Assembly (NCBI RefSeq): GCF_022513565.1
Contig: NZ_JAKWBE010000028.1
Location: 1 to 64,000, forward strand
Source of the DNA: Streptomyces gilvus
GTDB lineage: Bacteria; Actinomycetota; Actinomycetes; Streptomycetales; Streptomycetaceae
Length of the DNA: 64,000 nt
Direction: 5' to 3'
Below the pieces are notes generated by a model, which searched no databases, was not told the DNA's origin, and saw only the letters and a program-made list of their open reading frames with translations. This document shows, piece after piece, positions 1-6,594 of the stretch; the stretch's first letter is position 1; every line of letters begins with the position of its first letter. The position numbers were made by a program, and so were the translations under genes.

Positions 1-259
1 GGGGGGGGGGTTCGCGCCTGGGGTGGGGGGGGGGGGGGGGGCGGGGGCGGGGGGTGTCCGTCCTCGGTCGGGCGGTGCTCCCCGATGGGGGTGTGCTCGG
101 TGTCTGACCCCCGACGCTGCGGGCGGGCACCCCCCGCCCCGTCCCCTTCTCGCCGTGGGCGGCTGCGGTGCGCCCCCCAGGGGCGCGGGGAACTGCGCGA
201 GCGGCCGCGGCGGGCCGGCTGCCGCTCTACGGCAGGACCAGGCACCCCCGTCTGCGACC
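1..259. other. G-rich non-coding region at window start
   Basis: No convincing gene is seen here. The first 56 bases are almost pure G (runs of 10 and about 17 G), and the remainder is GC-rich intergenic sequence downstream of the leftward TetR gene. It includes a copy of a common Streptomyces intergenic repeat, listed separately. Short reading frames here have compositionally biased, unrecognisable products. Confidence 0.6.
178..220. repeat. dispersed Streptomyces intergenic repeat
   Basis: The segment beginning CAGGGGCGCGGGGAACTGCG resembles a short repeat that I recall as scattered between genes in many Streptomyces chromosomes. A shortened, similar string lies near 51687 beside the rho terminator. 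The identification is from memory. Confidence 0.45.
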
Positions 260-889
260 TCAGGTCCGTCGGCGTAGGTGGAGGCGGACCGCGCGTTGGG
301 CGACCGGGCCCAGGTCTTCCAGCGCGGCGATGAGGGAGCCGAGGTGTTCCAGGGCGTCCAGGGCCGCGTGTGCGCCGGTTTCGTCCACGCCTTCGTACAG
401 CTCGATGCCTACGAAGGATGCCGCCACGGCGCGGGCCAGGCCCCGGGGGTCGGTGAACTCGCCGAAGGGGGTCTGGGCCAGGACCCGGGTGAGGACCTTC
501 TCTATTTCGTCGATCCAGAGGTGGAGGCCGGCCGCGGTGGCGGGGCCGAGCGTGGGGTGGGTCTGGGCGCCGGCCAGGAGTTGGCCGAGGAGGGCCACGT
601 GGCCGTGGGCGCGTTCCTCCTCGTGCATCTGGCGTCCGACGGTGAGCAGTTCGGAGAGGGAGCCGACCTCGGCCAGGCGGGTGCGGTAGCGGGCCACTGT
701 CTGTTCGGCGCCGTAGGTGCATGCCTGGGCGAGGAGTTCGTCGACCGAGCCGAAGTGGTAGAAGACGAGGGCCTGGTTGACTCCGGCCTCGGTCGCGATG
801 GTGCGGGCCGATGTTTTGGCGATGCCCTGGTGGGTCAGGACGCGTAGGGCGCCTTCCAGGAGTTTGGTCTTGGTGGTTTCGGGGCTCAT
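260..889 (-). CDS. TetR family transcriptional regulator
   Basis: A 209-residue one-domain repressor. The N-terminal helix-turn-helix (about residues 8-55) reads TKTKLLEGALRVLTHQGIAK followed by TSARTIATEAGVNQALVFYHF, a typical TetR DNA-binding domain with the FYHF end. The remaining residues form the helical ligand-binding and dimer domain, which I cannot link to a ligand. The ATG overlaps the stop of the upstream DUF4166 gene (ATGA), so it is the third gene of a leftward operon and probably translationally coupled. Two perfect palindromes upstream of the first gene (2350-2411) are the obvious operators, implying autoregulation of the whole operon. The target pathway is unknown. Confidence 0.93.
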   Translation of the reverse strand: MSPETTKTKLLEGALRVLTHQGIAKTSARTIATEAGVNQALVFYHFGSVDELLAQACTYGAEQTVARYRTRLAEVGSLSELLTVGRQMHEEERAHGHVALLGQLLAGAQTHPTLGPATAAGLHLWIDEIEKVLTRVLAQTPFGEFTDPRGLARAVAASFVGIELYEGVDETGAHAALDALEHLGSLIAALEDLGPVAQRAVRLHLRRRT

Positions 890-1566
890 GCGCGGGACTC
901 CTCGCGGAGGGGGCGCAGACCGGGGCGGACGCCGCAGGTGCGGATGTTCGTATACGTCGCCCGGAAGGAACCCTCGTAGCCGAAGAGGGGGCCGAAGTAG
1001 CGGTTGACCACGCGGACTTGGATGCGGAAGCGGCGGGTCGTGTCGTCGTACGACTCTCGGACCTCCGCTGTGGCACCGATCAGTTCGGGCACCCGTAGGT
1101 CCATGGGGCCCTCGCGGAAGCGGTGTTCGCCGGAGCGGATGAGGAGGGAGCCGTCGGGCTCGGCGTGGAAGTGGAGTTCGCTGGCCAGGTGCTGGTGGGT
1201 GCCGAGGTAGTCGAGGATGCGGTCACCCTTGGGGCTGAGCACCATCTGGGCGTCGAAGCGGCGGGGGCGGCCCGGCAGGTCGAAGGTGCGCACGAAGGTC
1301 ACCGTCTCACGGCCGAAGGTGTCCGTGTACGGGACGTTCTCGATCGTGAAAGGGACGCTGCGGCCGGGGGTCGGGATCAGGATGTTGCGGGTGGCGCCGA
1401 GGGCGAGGAAGGGGCGGACGAAGGCTCCGCCGTGCCAGACGCGGTCCATCACTCCCCGGCCCGTGCAGGCCTCGCCGCTGGTCAGGCCGACGGAGAAACG
1501 GCGTTGGAGCTGGGGGTGGAGGCGGTCGAAGTCTGCGCCCATCACGGTGCGGAAGATCGAGGTCAT
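886..1566 (-). CDS. DUF4166 domain-containing protein
   Basis: A 226-residue protein starting MTSIFRTVMGADFDRLHPQL, which resembles the DUF4166 family: a soluble domain often found near saccharopine dehydrogenase-like or SRPBCC proteins. No catalytic motif can be named. Its ATG overlaps the stop of the upstream gene and its stop overlaps the start of the TetR gene (4-nt overlaps on both sides), so all three are tightly coupled. A longer frame extends upstream to 1956 but lies inside the preceding gene; the overlap start at 1566 is preferred. Function unknown. Confidence 0.85.
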   Translation of the reverse strand: MTSIFRTVMGADFDRLHPQLQRRFSVGLTSGEACTGRGVMDRVWHGGAFVRPFLALGATRNILIPTPGRSVPFTIENVPYTDTFGRETVTFVRTFDLPGRPRRFDAQMVLSPKGDRILDYLGTHQHLASELHFHAEPDGSLLIRSGEHRFREGPMDLRVPELIGATAEVRESYDDTTRRFRIQVRVVNRYFGPLFGYEGSFRATYTNIRTCGVRPGLRPLREESRA

Positions 1567-2324
1567 CGCGGGTTCTCCAGGGTGCGCAGGACGCGGGGCG
1601 CCCGAATGCGGGTGGGCGGGGTGCGCAGGCAGCGGCGGGCAGCCGGGGTGCAGGGCAGGGGCGCCTTGAAGAGGGCCACGCAGACGGCGACGGTGAGGAG
1701 GAGCGGGCAGAGGTAGGCCAGTGACGCCGTGAAGGGGCCGAAGAGGGGGAGGGAGGCGGCGGGGGCGAGGGCTGTGCAGGCCGTTGTGATCACGAGGGCG
1801 CGGATCAGTAGTTCCGTCAGCCAGTTGGCCAGGGCTCGCTCCGGGGTGATGCCGCGTTCCAGCCACAGGCGCAGGCGGTCGAAGGACCAGGCCGTCGCCC
1901 AGCCCATCAGGGGGCGGAAGAGGAGGCGGTCGGCGGTGGTGCCCAGGCGGCCCCACCGCGGGCGGTAGTCGTAGCCCGTGAGGAAGCGGACGCCGTCGCC
2001 GTCGGGGACGTAGCGCCAGTAGCCGCTGCCCTCGGCGAGGAGGGAGAGGGGGTGCGGCGAGGAGAAGCGGAGGGCGGAGGTGCGGGTGCCGTCCGGGCGT
2101 TCGCGCTCGCCGGCCGAGACCCCGGTTCCGGCGACCGTGAGGAACGGCCCTATGCGCGTGGCGTACCGGAAGCGCTGCGGCTCACCCTCCTCACGGGGGA
2201 GGTGGGTGATCTCGGTGAAGCGGAGGTCCCAGCGCTGATGCTGGGCGGGGTCCTGTGTGCGGGTCCAGAGGTCGTCGAGGTCGGCGTGGATGCGTGCCTC
2301 TATGTAGAGCCCGGTGTGGCTCAT
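1563..2324 (-). CDS. SRPBCC-like membrane-anchored protein
   Basis: A 253-residue protein, first gene of the operon. The N-terminal 150 residues (SHTGLYIEARIHADLDDLWT onward) look like an SRPBCC/polyketide-cyclase fold, a ligand-binding cup. The C-terminal part holds hydrophobic stretches (around LLIRALVITTACTALAPAA and LAYLCPLLLTVAVCVALF), suggesting two membrane segments, then a basic tail. The start at 2324 is preferred over a frame-extended one at 2366 because a GGGGGA ribosome site precedes it and the extension would run through a palindromic operator. Function is unknown; pairing with DUF4166 and TetR suggests an inducible response to a hydrophobic compound (inference). Confidence 0.8.
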   Translation of the reverse strand: MSHTGLYIEARIHADLDDLWTRTQDPAQHQRWDLRFTEITHLPREEGEPQRFRYATRIGPFLTVAGTGVSAGERERPDGTRTSALRFSSPHPLSLLAEGSGYWRYVPDGDGVRFLTGYDYRPRWGRLGTTADRLLFRPLMGWATAWSFDRLRLWLERGITPERALANWLTELLIRALVITTACTALAPAASLPLFGPFTASLAYLCPLLLTVAVCVALFKAPLPCTPAARRCLRTPPTRIRAPRVLRTLENPR

Positions 2325-2349
2325 GCAAATCCCCCAGGTCAGCCTGTCA

Positions 2350-2367
2350 TTTGAGCGACTGCTCAAA
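2350..2367. promoter_or_regulatory. TetR-type operator, palindrome 1
   Basis: TTTGAGCGACTGCTCAAA is an inverted repeat with 7-bp arms and a 4-base centre. It sits about 26 bp upstream of the SRPBCC gene start. The same half-site (TTTGAGC) recurs in palindrome 2, 43 bp away centre to centre, which is about four helical turns. The likely binder is the TetR protein encoded at the end of the operon. Confidence 0.75.
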
Positions 2368-2393
2368 CTGCCTGGCAGGAAAGTACCAGCTGT

Positions 2394-2409
2394 TTGAGCG
2401 ATCGCTCAA
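2394..2409. promoter_or_regulatory. TetR-type operator, palindrome 2
   Basis: TTGAGCGATCGCTCAA is a perfect 16-bp palindrome (20 of 21 bases symmetric if extended to 2391-2411). It shares half-sites with palindrome 1 and lies between it and the terminator of the neighbouring gene, where the promoter of the leftward operon is expected. Confidence 0.75.
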
Positions 2410-2425
2410 CAGCGAGGGACAAGAA

Positions 2426-2451
2426 AACCCCGGCCCGCGCGGGCCGGGGTT
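2426..2451 (-). terminator. terminator of the thiamine-binding protein gene
   Basis: A perfect hairpin, AACCCCGGCCC / GGGCCGGGGTT with a 4-base centre, lies 16 bp after the stop of the leftward gene at 2467. On that strand it is followed by TTCTTG. It insulates that gene from the TetR-controlled promoter. Confidence 0.7.
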
Positions 2452-2466
2452 CAGGACGCGGACGCG

Positions 2467-2760
2467 CTACTGGGCGAGGTGCCGCTCCACCGTCTCCACC
2501 TTGGAGGTGAGGCCGTCCGTCACGCCGGGGCGGATGTCCGCCTTGAGGACGAGGGAGACGCGCGGCGCTCTCGCCTCGACGGCGGCGACCGCGCGCTTGA
2601 CGACGTCCATGACCTCGTCCCAGTCGCCTTCTATCGAGGTGAACATGGCGTCGGTGCGGTTCGGGAGGCCCGATTCGCGGACGATCCGGACGGCGTCGGC
2701 CACGTACTCGCCTACGTCCTCGCCCACGCCCAGCGGGGTCACGGAGAAGGCGACGATCAC
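2467..2760 (-). CDS. MTH1187/YkoF-type thiamine-binding protein
   Basis: A 97-residue protein beginning VIVAFSVTPLGVGEDVGEYV, with TDAMFTSIEGDWDEVMDVVK in the middle. This matches the small thiamine-binding family (formerly DUF77, MTH1187/YBL001c), ferredoxin-like proteins thought to bind thiamine or hydroxymethylpyrimidine. The start is GTG, overlapping the stop of the upstream DUF3817 gene (GTGA), so the two are co-translated. Length fits the family (about 100 residues). The biological role in Streptomyces is not established. Confidence 0.85.
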   Translation of the reverse strand: MIVAFSVTPLGVGEDVGEYVADAVRIVRESGLPNRTDAMFTSIEGDWDEVMDVVKRAVAAVEARAPRVSLVLKADIRPGVTDGLTSKVETVERHLAQ

Positions 2761-3101
2761 GCGTTCACGATCCCCTCGTTGCGGGCGCGGGAGGCGATCA
2801 CCGCATCCTCGGCGGCCCGCTTCAGCTTGCGCTCGGCGAAGAAGCCGCCGGTCGGCAGGACCGAGAGGAGGAAGTAGAGCCCTGCAGTCTTCTTGTCCCA
2901 CTTCGTGCGGTTCCAGGCGTCGGCCCAGAAGATCACGTACAGGATGAACAGGACGCCGTGGACCATGCCCATGACCGGCACCGCGTTGAAGTCCGTGGTC
3001 CGCTTCAGCACCGAGCAGACCAGCAGGAGCAGGAAGGACACGGCCTCGGGGGCCGAGACGAGCCGCAGGCGGCGGAGGGCGGTGGCGGTCTTGAGGTCCA
3101 C
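2757..3101 (-). CDS. DUF3817 family membrane protein
   Basis: A 114-residue integral membrane protein of the DUF3817 (YdzA-like) family. It has about three hydrophobic segments: around residues 18-33 (AVSFLLLLVCSVL), 43-62 (VMGMVHGVLFILYVIFWADA) and 72-87 (AGLYFLLSVLPTGGFF). The motif GMVHGVLFILY is typical of the family. The GTG start has an AAGG site just upstream, and the promoter should lie in the interval shared with the divergent AIM24 cluster. Function unknown. Confidence 0.85.
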   Translation of the reverse strand: MDLKTATALRRLRLVSAPEAVSFLLLLVCSVLKRTTDFNAVPVMGMVHGVLFILYVIFWADAWNRTKWDKKTAGLYFLLSVLPTGGFFAERKLKRAAEDAVIASRARNEGIVNA

Positions 3102-3283
3102 GGGTCACCTTCGGTGGGAGACGGGCCGCTCTTTGTGAACGGAAGCACAAGCGTTGGCCCATTGTGACAAACGGTCGGACGGACGTGGGTCGGCGGGTCC
3201 CCCTAGGGGTGGCGTCAGGGACGCTCTCCACCCTTGGGATCTGTTCCGTCCACCCGCGCTGCCGCTACCTTCGCAGCGTGGCG

Positions 3284-3916
3284 ATGTTTCGACTTCAGGG
3301 CAGCAAGGTGCTCGCCGTCGACATGACCGGGGACGCCGTGAAGGCGAAGAACGGCTCGATGGTCGCGTACGACGGGCAGATGGCCTTCAAGAAGCTGAGT
3401 GGTGGGGGTGAGGGCCTGCGGGGCATGGTGACGCGGCGGCTCACCGGTGAGCAGATGACGGTGATGGAGGTGCGGGGGCAGGGGACCTGCTGGTTCGCCG
3501 ACCGGGCGTCCGAGATCAACCTCGTGCGGTTGCAAGGGGACAAGCTGTTCGTGGAGTCGAGCAATCTGCTCGCCACGGACGCGGGGCTGAGGACGGGCAC
3601 GACCTTCACGGGGCTGCGTGGGGCCTCGCAGGGGAACGGGCTGTTCACGACCACCGTCGAGGGGCACGGGCAGGCGGCGATCATGTCGGACGGGCCGGCC
3701 GTGGTGCTGCGGGTGAGCGCGCAGTACCCGCTGATCGTCGACCCGGGCGCCTACATCGCGCACCAGGGGAACCTGCGGCAGTCCTTCCAGTCGGGTGTGA
3801 CGTTCCGCACGTTCCTCGGGGAGGGCGGCGGAGAGGCCTTCCAGATCAGGTTCGAGGGGGACGGGCTGGTGTATGTGCAGCCGAGTGAGCGGAACACGAT
3901 CGCGGGGGATGTGTGA
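3284..3916 (+). CDS. AIM24 family protein 1
   Basis: A 210-residue protein starting MFRLQGSKVLAVDMTGDAVK; a GTG two codons earlier (3278) is an alternative start. It belongs to the AIM24 family (formerly DUF124), a beta-rich pseudo-symmetric fold; the yeast member acts in the mitochondrial inner membrane, while bacterial roles are unclear. Family signs are GSMVAYDGQM near the N-terminus, the repeated GxGLFTT block (GNGLFTTTVEG) and GDGLVYVQPS at the end. It is the first of three tandem paralogues, with near-overlapping junctions that indicate one operon. No signal peptide is seen. Confidence 0.88.
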   Translation: MFRLQGSKVLAVDMTGDAVKAKNGSMVAYDGQMAFKKLSGGGEGLRGMVTRRLTGEQMTVMEVRGQGTCWFADRASEINLVRLQGDKLFVESSNLLATDAGLRTGTTFTGLRGASQGNGLFTTTVEGHGQAAIMSDGPAVVLRVSAQYPLIVDPGAYIAHQGNLRQSFQSGVTFRTFLGEGGGEAFQIRFEGDGLVYVQPSERNTIAGDV

Positions 3917-4568
3917 CGTGGCCTTCCGTGAGATCAACTCCAAGATGGTCGAGGCGACGGTCCTGCCCGGACAACGGTTGTTCAGTCAGCGGGGCGCCAT
4001 GCTCGCCTACAAGGGGGATGTGTCCTTCACGCCCAACATCCAGGGTGGGCAGGGCGGGGTCATGTCGATGATCGGGCGGCGGATCGCCAATGAGGCCACA
4101 CCCCTGATGAGCGTCGAGGGCAACGGCACGGTGATGTTCGGGCACGGGGGCCACCATGTGCAGGTCATCAACCTCACCGGCGACACGCTGTACGTGGAGG
4201 CGGACCGGCTGCTGGCCTTCGAGGGCACGCTCCGCCAGGGGACGATGTTCATGGGCTCACAGGGCGGGGTCATGGGGATGGTGCGGGGCCAGGTCACCGG
4301 CCAGGGGCTGTTCACGACCACCCTGCAGGGCGTCGGCTCGGTCGCGGTGATGGCCCACGGCGGCGTCTTCGAGGTGCCGATCACCCCGGGGCGTACCGTG
4401 CACGTCGACCCGCAGGCCTACGTCGCCCACCACGGCGACGTCCGCAACAAGCTGTCGACGGCCCTGGGCTGGCGCGACATGGTGGGCCGGGGCTCCGGCG
4501 AGGCCTTCCAGCTGGAGCTCAGCGGCAACGGCGTGGTCTACGTCCAGGCCTCGGAGGAGAAGCTGTGA
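3909..4568 (+). CDS. AIM24 family protein 2
   Basis: A 219-residue AIM24 paralogue (MCDVAFREINSKMVEATVLP). It shares the layout of its upstream neighbour: RGAMLAYKGDVSF near the N-terminus, GQGLFTTTLQGVGSVAVMAHG in the middle and GNGVVYVQASEEKL at the end. The ATG at 3909 overlaps the previous stop by three bases plus spacing, but the GGGGG ribosome site better fits an in-frame GTG at 3918; either start is possible. It contains two glycine-rich motifs (GGQGGVMSMIG and GSQGGVMGMVRG), unlike the third paralogue. Function unknown. Confidence 0.88.
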   Translation: MCDVAFREINSKMVEATVLPGQRLFSQRGAMLAYKGDVSFTPNIQGGQGGVMSMIGRRIANEATPLMSVEGNGTVMFGHGGHHVQVINLTGDTLYVEADRLLAFEGTLRQGTMFMGSQGGVMGMVRGQVTGQGLFTTTLQGVGSVAVMAHGGVFEVPITPGRTVHVDPQAYVAHHGDVRNKLSTALGWRDMVGRGSGEAFQLELSGNGVVYVQASEEKL

Positions 4569-5368
4569 GCATGTACGGGGCTCCGGGCGGCGGCCCGACG
4601 GTCTACGACCCGATGACACTGCCGGTCGACGACAACGTCAACAAGTACACCTTCTGCGTGGAGCTCAAGGGGAGCCAGTGGTTCCTGCAGAAGGGGAAGA
4701 TGATCGCCTACTACGGGCAGATGGAGTTCAACGGCGTCGGGCACGGCCGGCTGGACCGGCTTGTCCGTACGTCCTTCCATTCGCCTTTGCACGCGAGCGA
4801 CTGGGTCGTGGCCGATGGCTCGGGCAAGATGCTCCTCGCCGACCGGGCCTTCGACGTCAATTCCTACGACCTGGACGACGGCAATCTGACCATTCGCTCG
4901 GGCAACCTCCTCGCTTTTCAGCCAAGTCTCGCGCTCAAGCAGTCGATCGTCCCGGGCTTTCTCACGCTCATCGGAACCGGAAAGTTCGTGGCGGCGTCTA
5001 ACGGTCCGGTGGTGTTCATGGAACCCCCGATCCGGGTGGACCCGCAGGCGCTCGTCGGGTGGGCCGACTGCCCGTCGCCGTGCCATCACTACGGCCACGG
5101 CTACATGACGGGCGTAATGGGCGGTCTACGTGCGATGACGGGCCTGGGCGGGGCCTCCGGGGAGGAGCACCAGTTCGAGTTCGTCGGGGCGGGCACGGTC
5201 CTGCTCCAGTCGTCCGAGACCCTGATGGCCGAGCAGGCCACGGGAGCGGTTCCGCACGAGCCGGGGGTACCCGGTGCCGGCGGGGGCTTCACGGGCCCGT
5301 CACAGCAGGCGGGGGCACCGCGCCTTCCCGGACAGCTGGGTGACCTTCAGCGTCGCTTCGGGCTGTGA
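4565..5368 (+). CDS. AIM24 family protein 3
   Basis: A 267-residue AIM24 paralogue, the most divergent of the three. It has an N-terminal extension of about 25 residues before the conserved QWFLQKGKMIAYYGQMEF block, a Cys/His patch (WADCPSPCHHYGHG) at about residues 164-178, and a Gly/Pro-rich C-terminal tail of about 45 residues. The GTG start overlaps the preceding stop (GTGA); an ATG lies two codons on. The Cys/His patch could bind metal, but that is speculation. It ends the operon. Confidence 0.86.
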   Translation: MSMYGAPGGGPTVYDPMTLPVDDNVNKYTFCVELKGSQWFLQKGKMIAYYGQMEFNGVGHGRLDRLVRTSFHSPLHASDWVVADGSGKMLLADRAFDVNSYDLDDGNLTIRSGNLLAFQPSLALKQSIVPGFLTLIGTGKFVAASNGPVVFMEPPIRVDPQALVGWADCPSPCHHYGHGYMTGVMGGLRAMTGLGGASGEEHQFEFVGAGTVLLQSSETLMAEQATGAVPHEPGVPGAGGGFTGPSQQAGAPRLPGQLGDLQRRFGL

Positions 5369-5424
5369 GCGGTAGTCTGCGGAGTGTGACGTCGAACGTG
5401 TGCACGGCGCCACATTACCCTCAC

Positions 5425-5460
5425 TAGTTCGCCTTTCAACTTTTTAGGTAGACTTCATTC
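5425..5460 (+). promoter_or_regulatory. candidate promoter of the MarR gene, possibly leaderless
   Basis: An AT-richer pocket (TTTCAACTTTTTAGGTAGAC) precedes the MarR gene. The -10-like TAGACT at 5449-5454 ends only six bases before the ATG, and no ribosome site is at normal distance, so transcription may start at or beside the ATG. Confidence 0.4.
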
Positions 5461-5937
5461 ATGGAGACCGAGACGGCCACACGCTGGCTGACCGATGCGG
5501 AGCAGTGCGCCTGGCGCACCCACCTGGAGGTCAACAGGCTGTTGACGTACCAGCTCGAGAGGGACCTTCAGCCCTTCGGACTGACGATGAACGACTACGA
5601 GATCCTGGTGAACCTGTCCGAGTCGGAGGACGTACGGATGCGGATGAGCGACCTCGCGTCCGCCACCCTCCAGTCCAAGAGCCGCCTCTCCCACCAGATC
5701 ACCCGTATGGAGAACGCGAACCTGGTCCGGCGTGAGAACTGCGAGTCCGACCGGCGCGGCCTCTACGCGGTGCTGACCGAGCACGGCCTGGAGACGATGC
5801 AGAAGGTCTCGCCCCATCATGTGGCGTCCGTGCGGCGGCACTTCATCGACCTGCTGTCCCCCGAGGCCCTGTCGGAACTCGCCAAGGCCCTGAAACCCAT
5901 CGCGGAACACCTGCGCGGGCAGCGCGGGCGCCCCTGA
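5461..5937 (+). CDS. MarR family transcriptional regulator
   Basis: A 158-residue winged-helix regulator. The DNA-binding core runs from about residue 45 (YEILVNLSESEDVRMRMSDL) through the recognition helix region LQSKSRLSHQITRMENANLV and the wing RRENCESDRRGLYAVLTEHG. MarR proteins bind short palindromes as dimers and often answer phenolic or oxidative signals; the ligand here is unknown. It is monocistronic, ending in a very strong hairpin. Its probable target could be itself or the decayed transporter next door, which is read towards it. Confidence 0.92.
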   Translation: METETATRWLTDAEQCAWRTHLEVNRLLTYQLERDLQPFGLTMNDYEILVNLSESEDVRMRMSDLASATLQSKSRLSHQITRMENANLVRRENCESDRRGLYAVLTEHGLETMQKVSPHHVASVRRHFIDLLSPEALSELAKALKPIAEHLRGQRGRP

Positions 5938-5944
5938 CCGACGG

Positions 5945-5993
5945 GACGCACGGCAGGCGGGACCCGCGTGCGGGGTCCCGCCTGCCGTGCGTC
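5945..5993 (+). terminator. strong hairpin after the MarR gene
   Basis: An inverted repeat with perfect 21-bp arms (5945-5965 and 5973-5993) and a 7-base loop lies 8 bp after the MarR stop. It lacks a T-tract, as is common for Streptomyces terminators. Part of it is also the start of the duplicated segment described separately. Confidence 0.7.
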
Positions 5994-6159
5994 TCGCGGA
6001 GCGTCACACGGCGGACGTGCTCTCCTCGGCGTCCCGCTGCGGCAGCATGCGGGGCGCGCTCGGCGGCCGCGCGCGGGGTTCCGCCCGTCGGCGTCTCGCG
6101 GAGCATCACACGGCGGACGTGCTCTCCTCGGCGTCCCGCTGCGGCAGCGTGCGGGGCGT
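5964..6159. repeat. tandem duplication of about 100 bp
   Basis: Two copies lie head to tail, offset by 102-103 bp (about 5964-6057 and 6067-6159). The core beginning GCGTCTCGCGGAGC is nearly identical over roughly 68 bp, with about two mismatches, and the preceding 25 bp are recognisably related. The copies lie between the MarR terminator and the broken MFS gene. Confidence 0.75.
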
Positions 6160-6441
6160 GCCTCGCCGGGCCCGGGCGGCGCCCCTCGACGTGGCCAGGG
6201 CGGTCAGGAGCGCCGCGGGGGCCGTATCGGTCGATCAGGGCCGCCCTCGCGGGGGACAGGAAGACGCTGGTGCCGCTGAAGAGGGCCATGACGGTGCCGC
6301 CACCGCGTAGGACCCGGTGGCCCGGGTCACGGCGAGCATCACGGACAGGGGGACGACGCCGTACGACAGCCGGCCCAGCAGGGCGAAGGCGAAGGTGCGG
6401 CGGGCATGCGGGACGCGGAGGACGACGGCATACGACGACAC
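6160..6441 (-). pseudogene. decayed MFS transporter fragment
   Basis: Read leftward from a GTG at 6441, the frame starts SSYAVVLRVPHARRTFAFAL and LLGRLSYGVVPLSVMLAVTR, which is the first membrane segment and loop of an MFS drug-type transporter. After TGSYAVA the sense continues in another frame as GTVMALFSGTSVFLSPARAA and LIDRYGPR, consistent with one lost base near 6309. A further shift gives AALLTALATSRG, and then the duplicated sequence replaces the rest. Only about 90 of the roughly 400 residues expected remain, so it is a non-functional remnant. Confidence 0.7.
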
Positions 6442-6594
6442 GGGAGTTCCTCGACTCGACGAGGCGGAAAGGGGACGCCTGATCGCCGCGCGGACCGTGC
6501 GTCACGGTCGGCGCGGGCCCTATGCCAAGAGGAGGAGCACGCGGGCAACTCAACAGCGGGGGGCTGTGGTCGCCAGGGGATTTTCGAGCCCGGG
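6442..6594. other. intergenic region before the decayed MFS gene
   Basis: No gene is seen in these 153 bases. They separate meaB, whose stop is at 6595, from the start of the MFS remnant, and would have held the promoter of the transporter. Confidence 0.4.
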
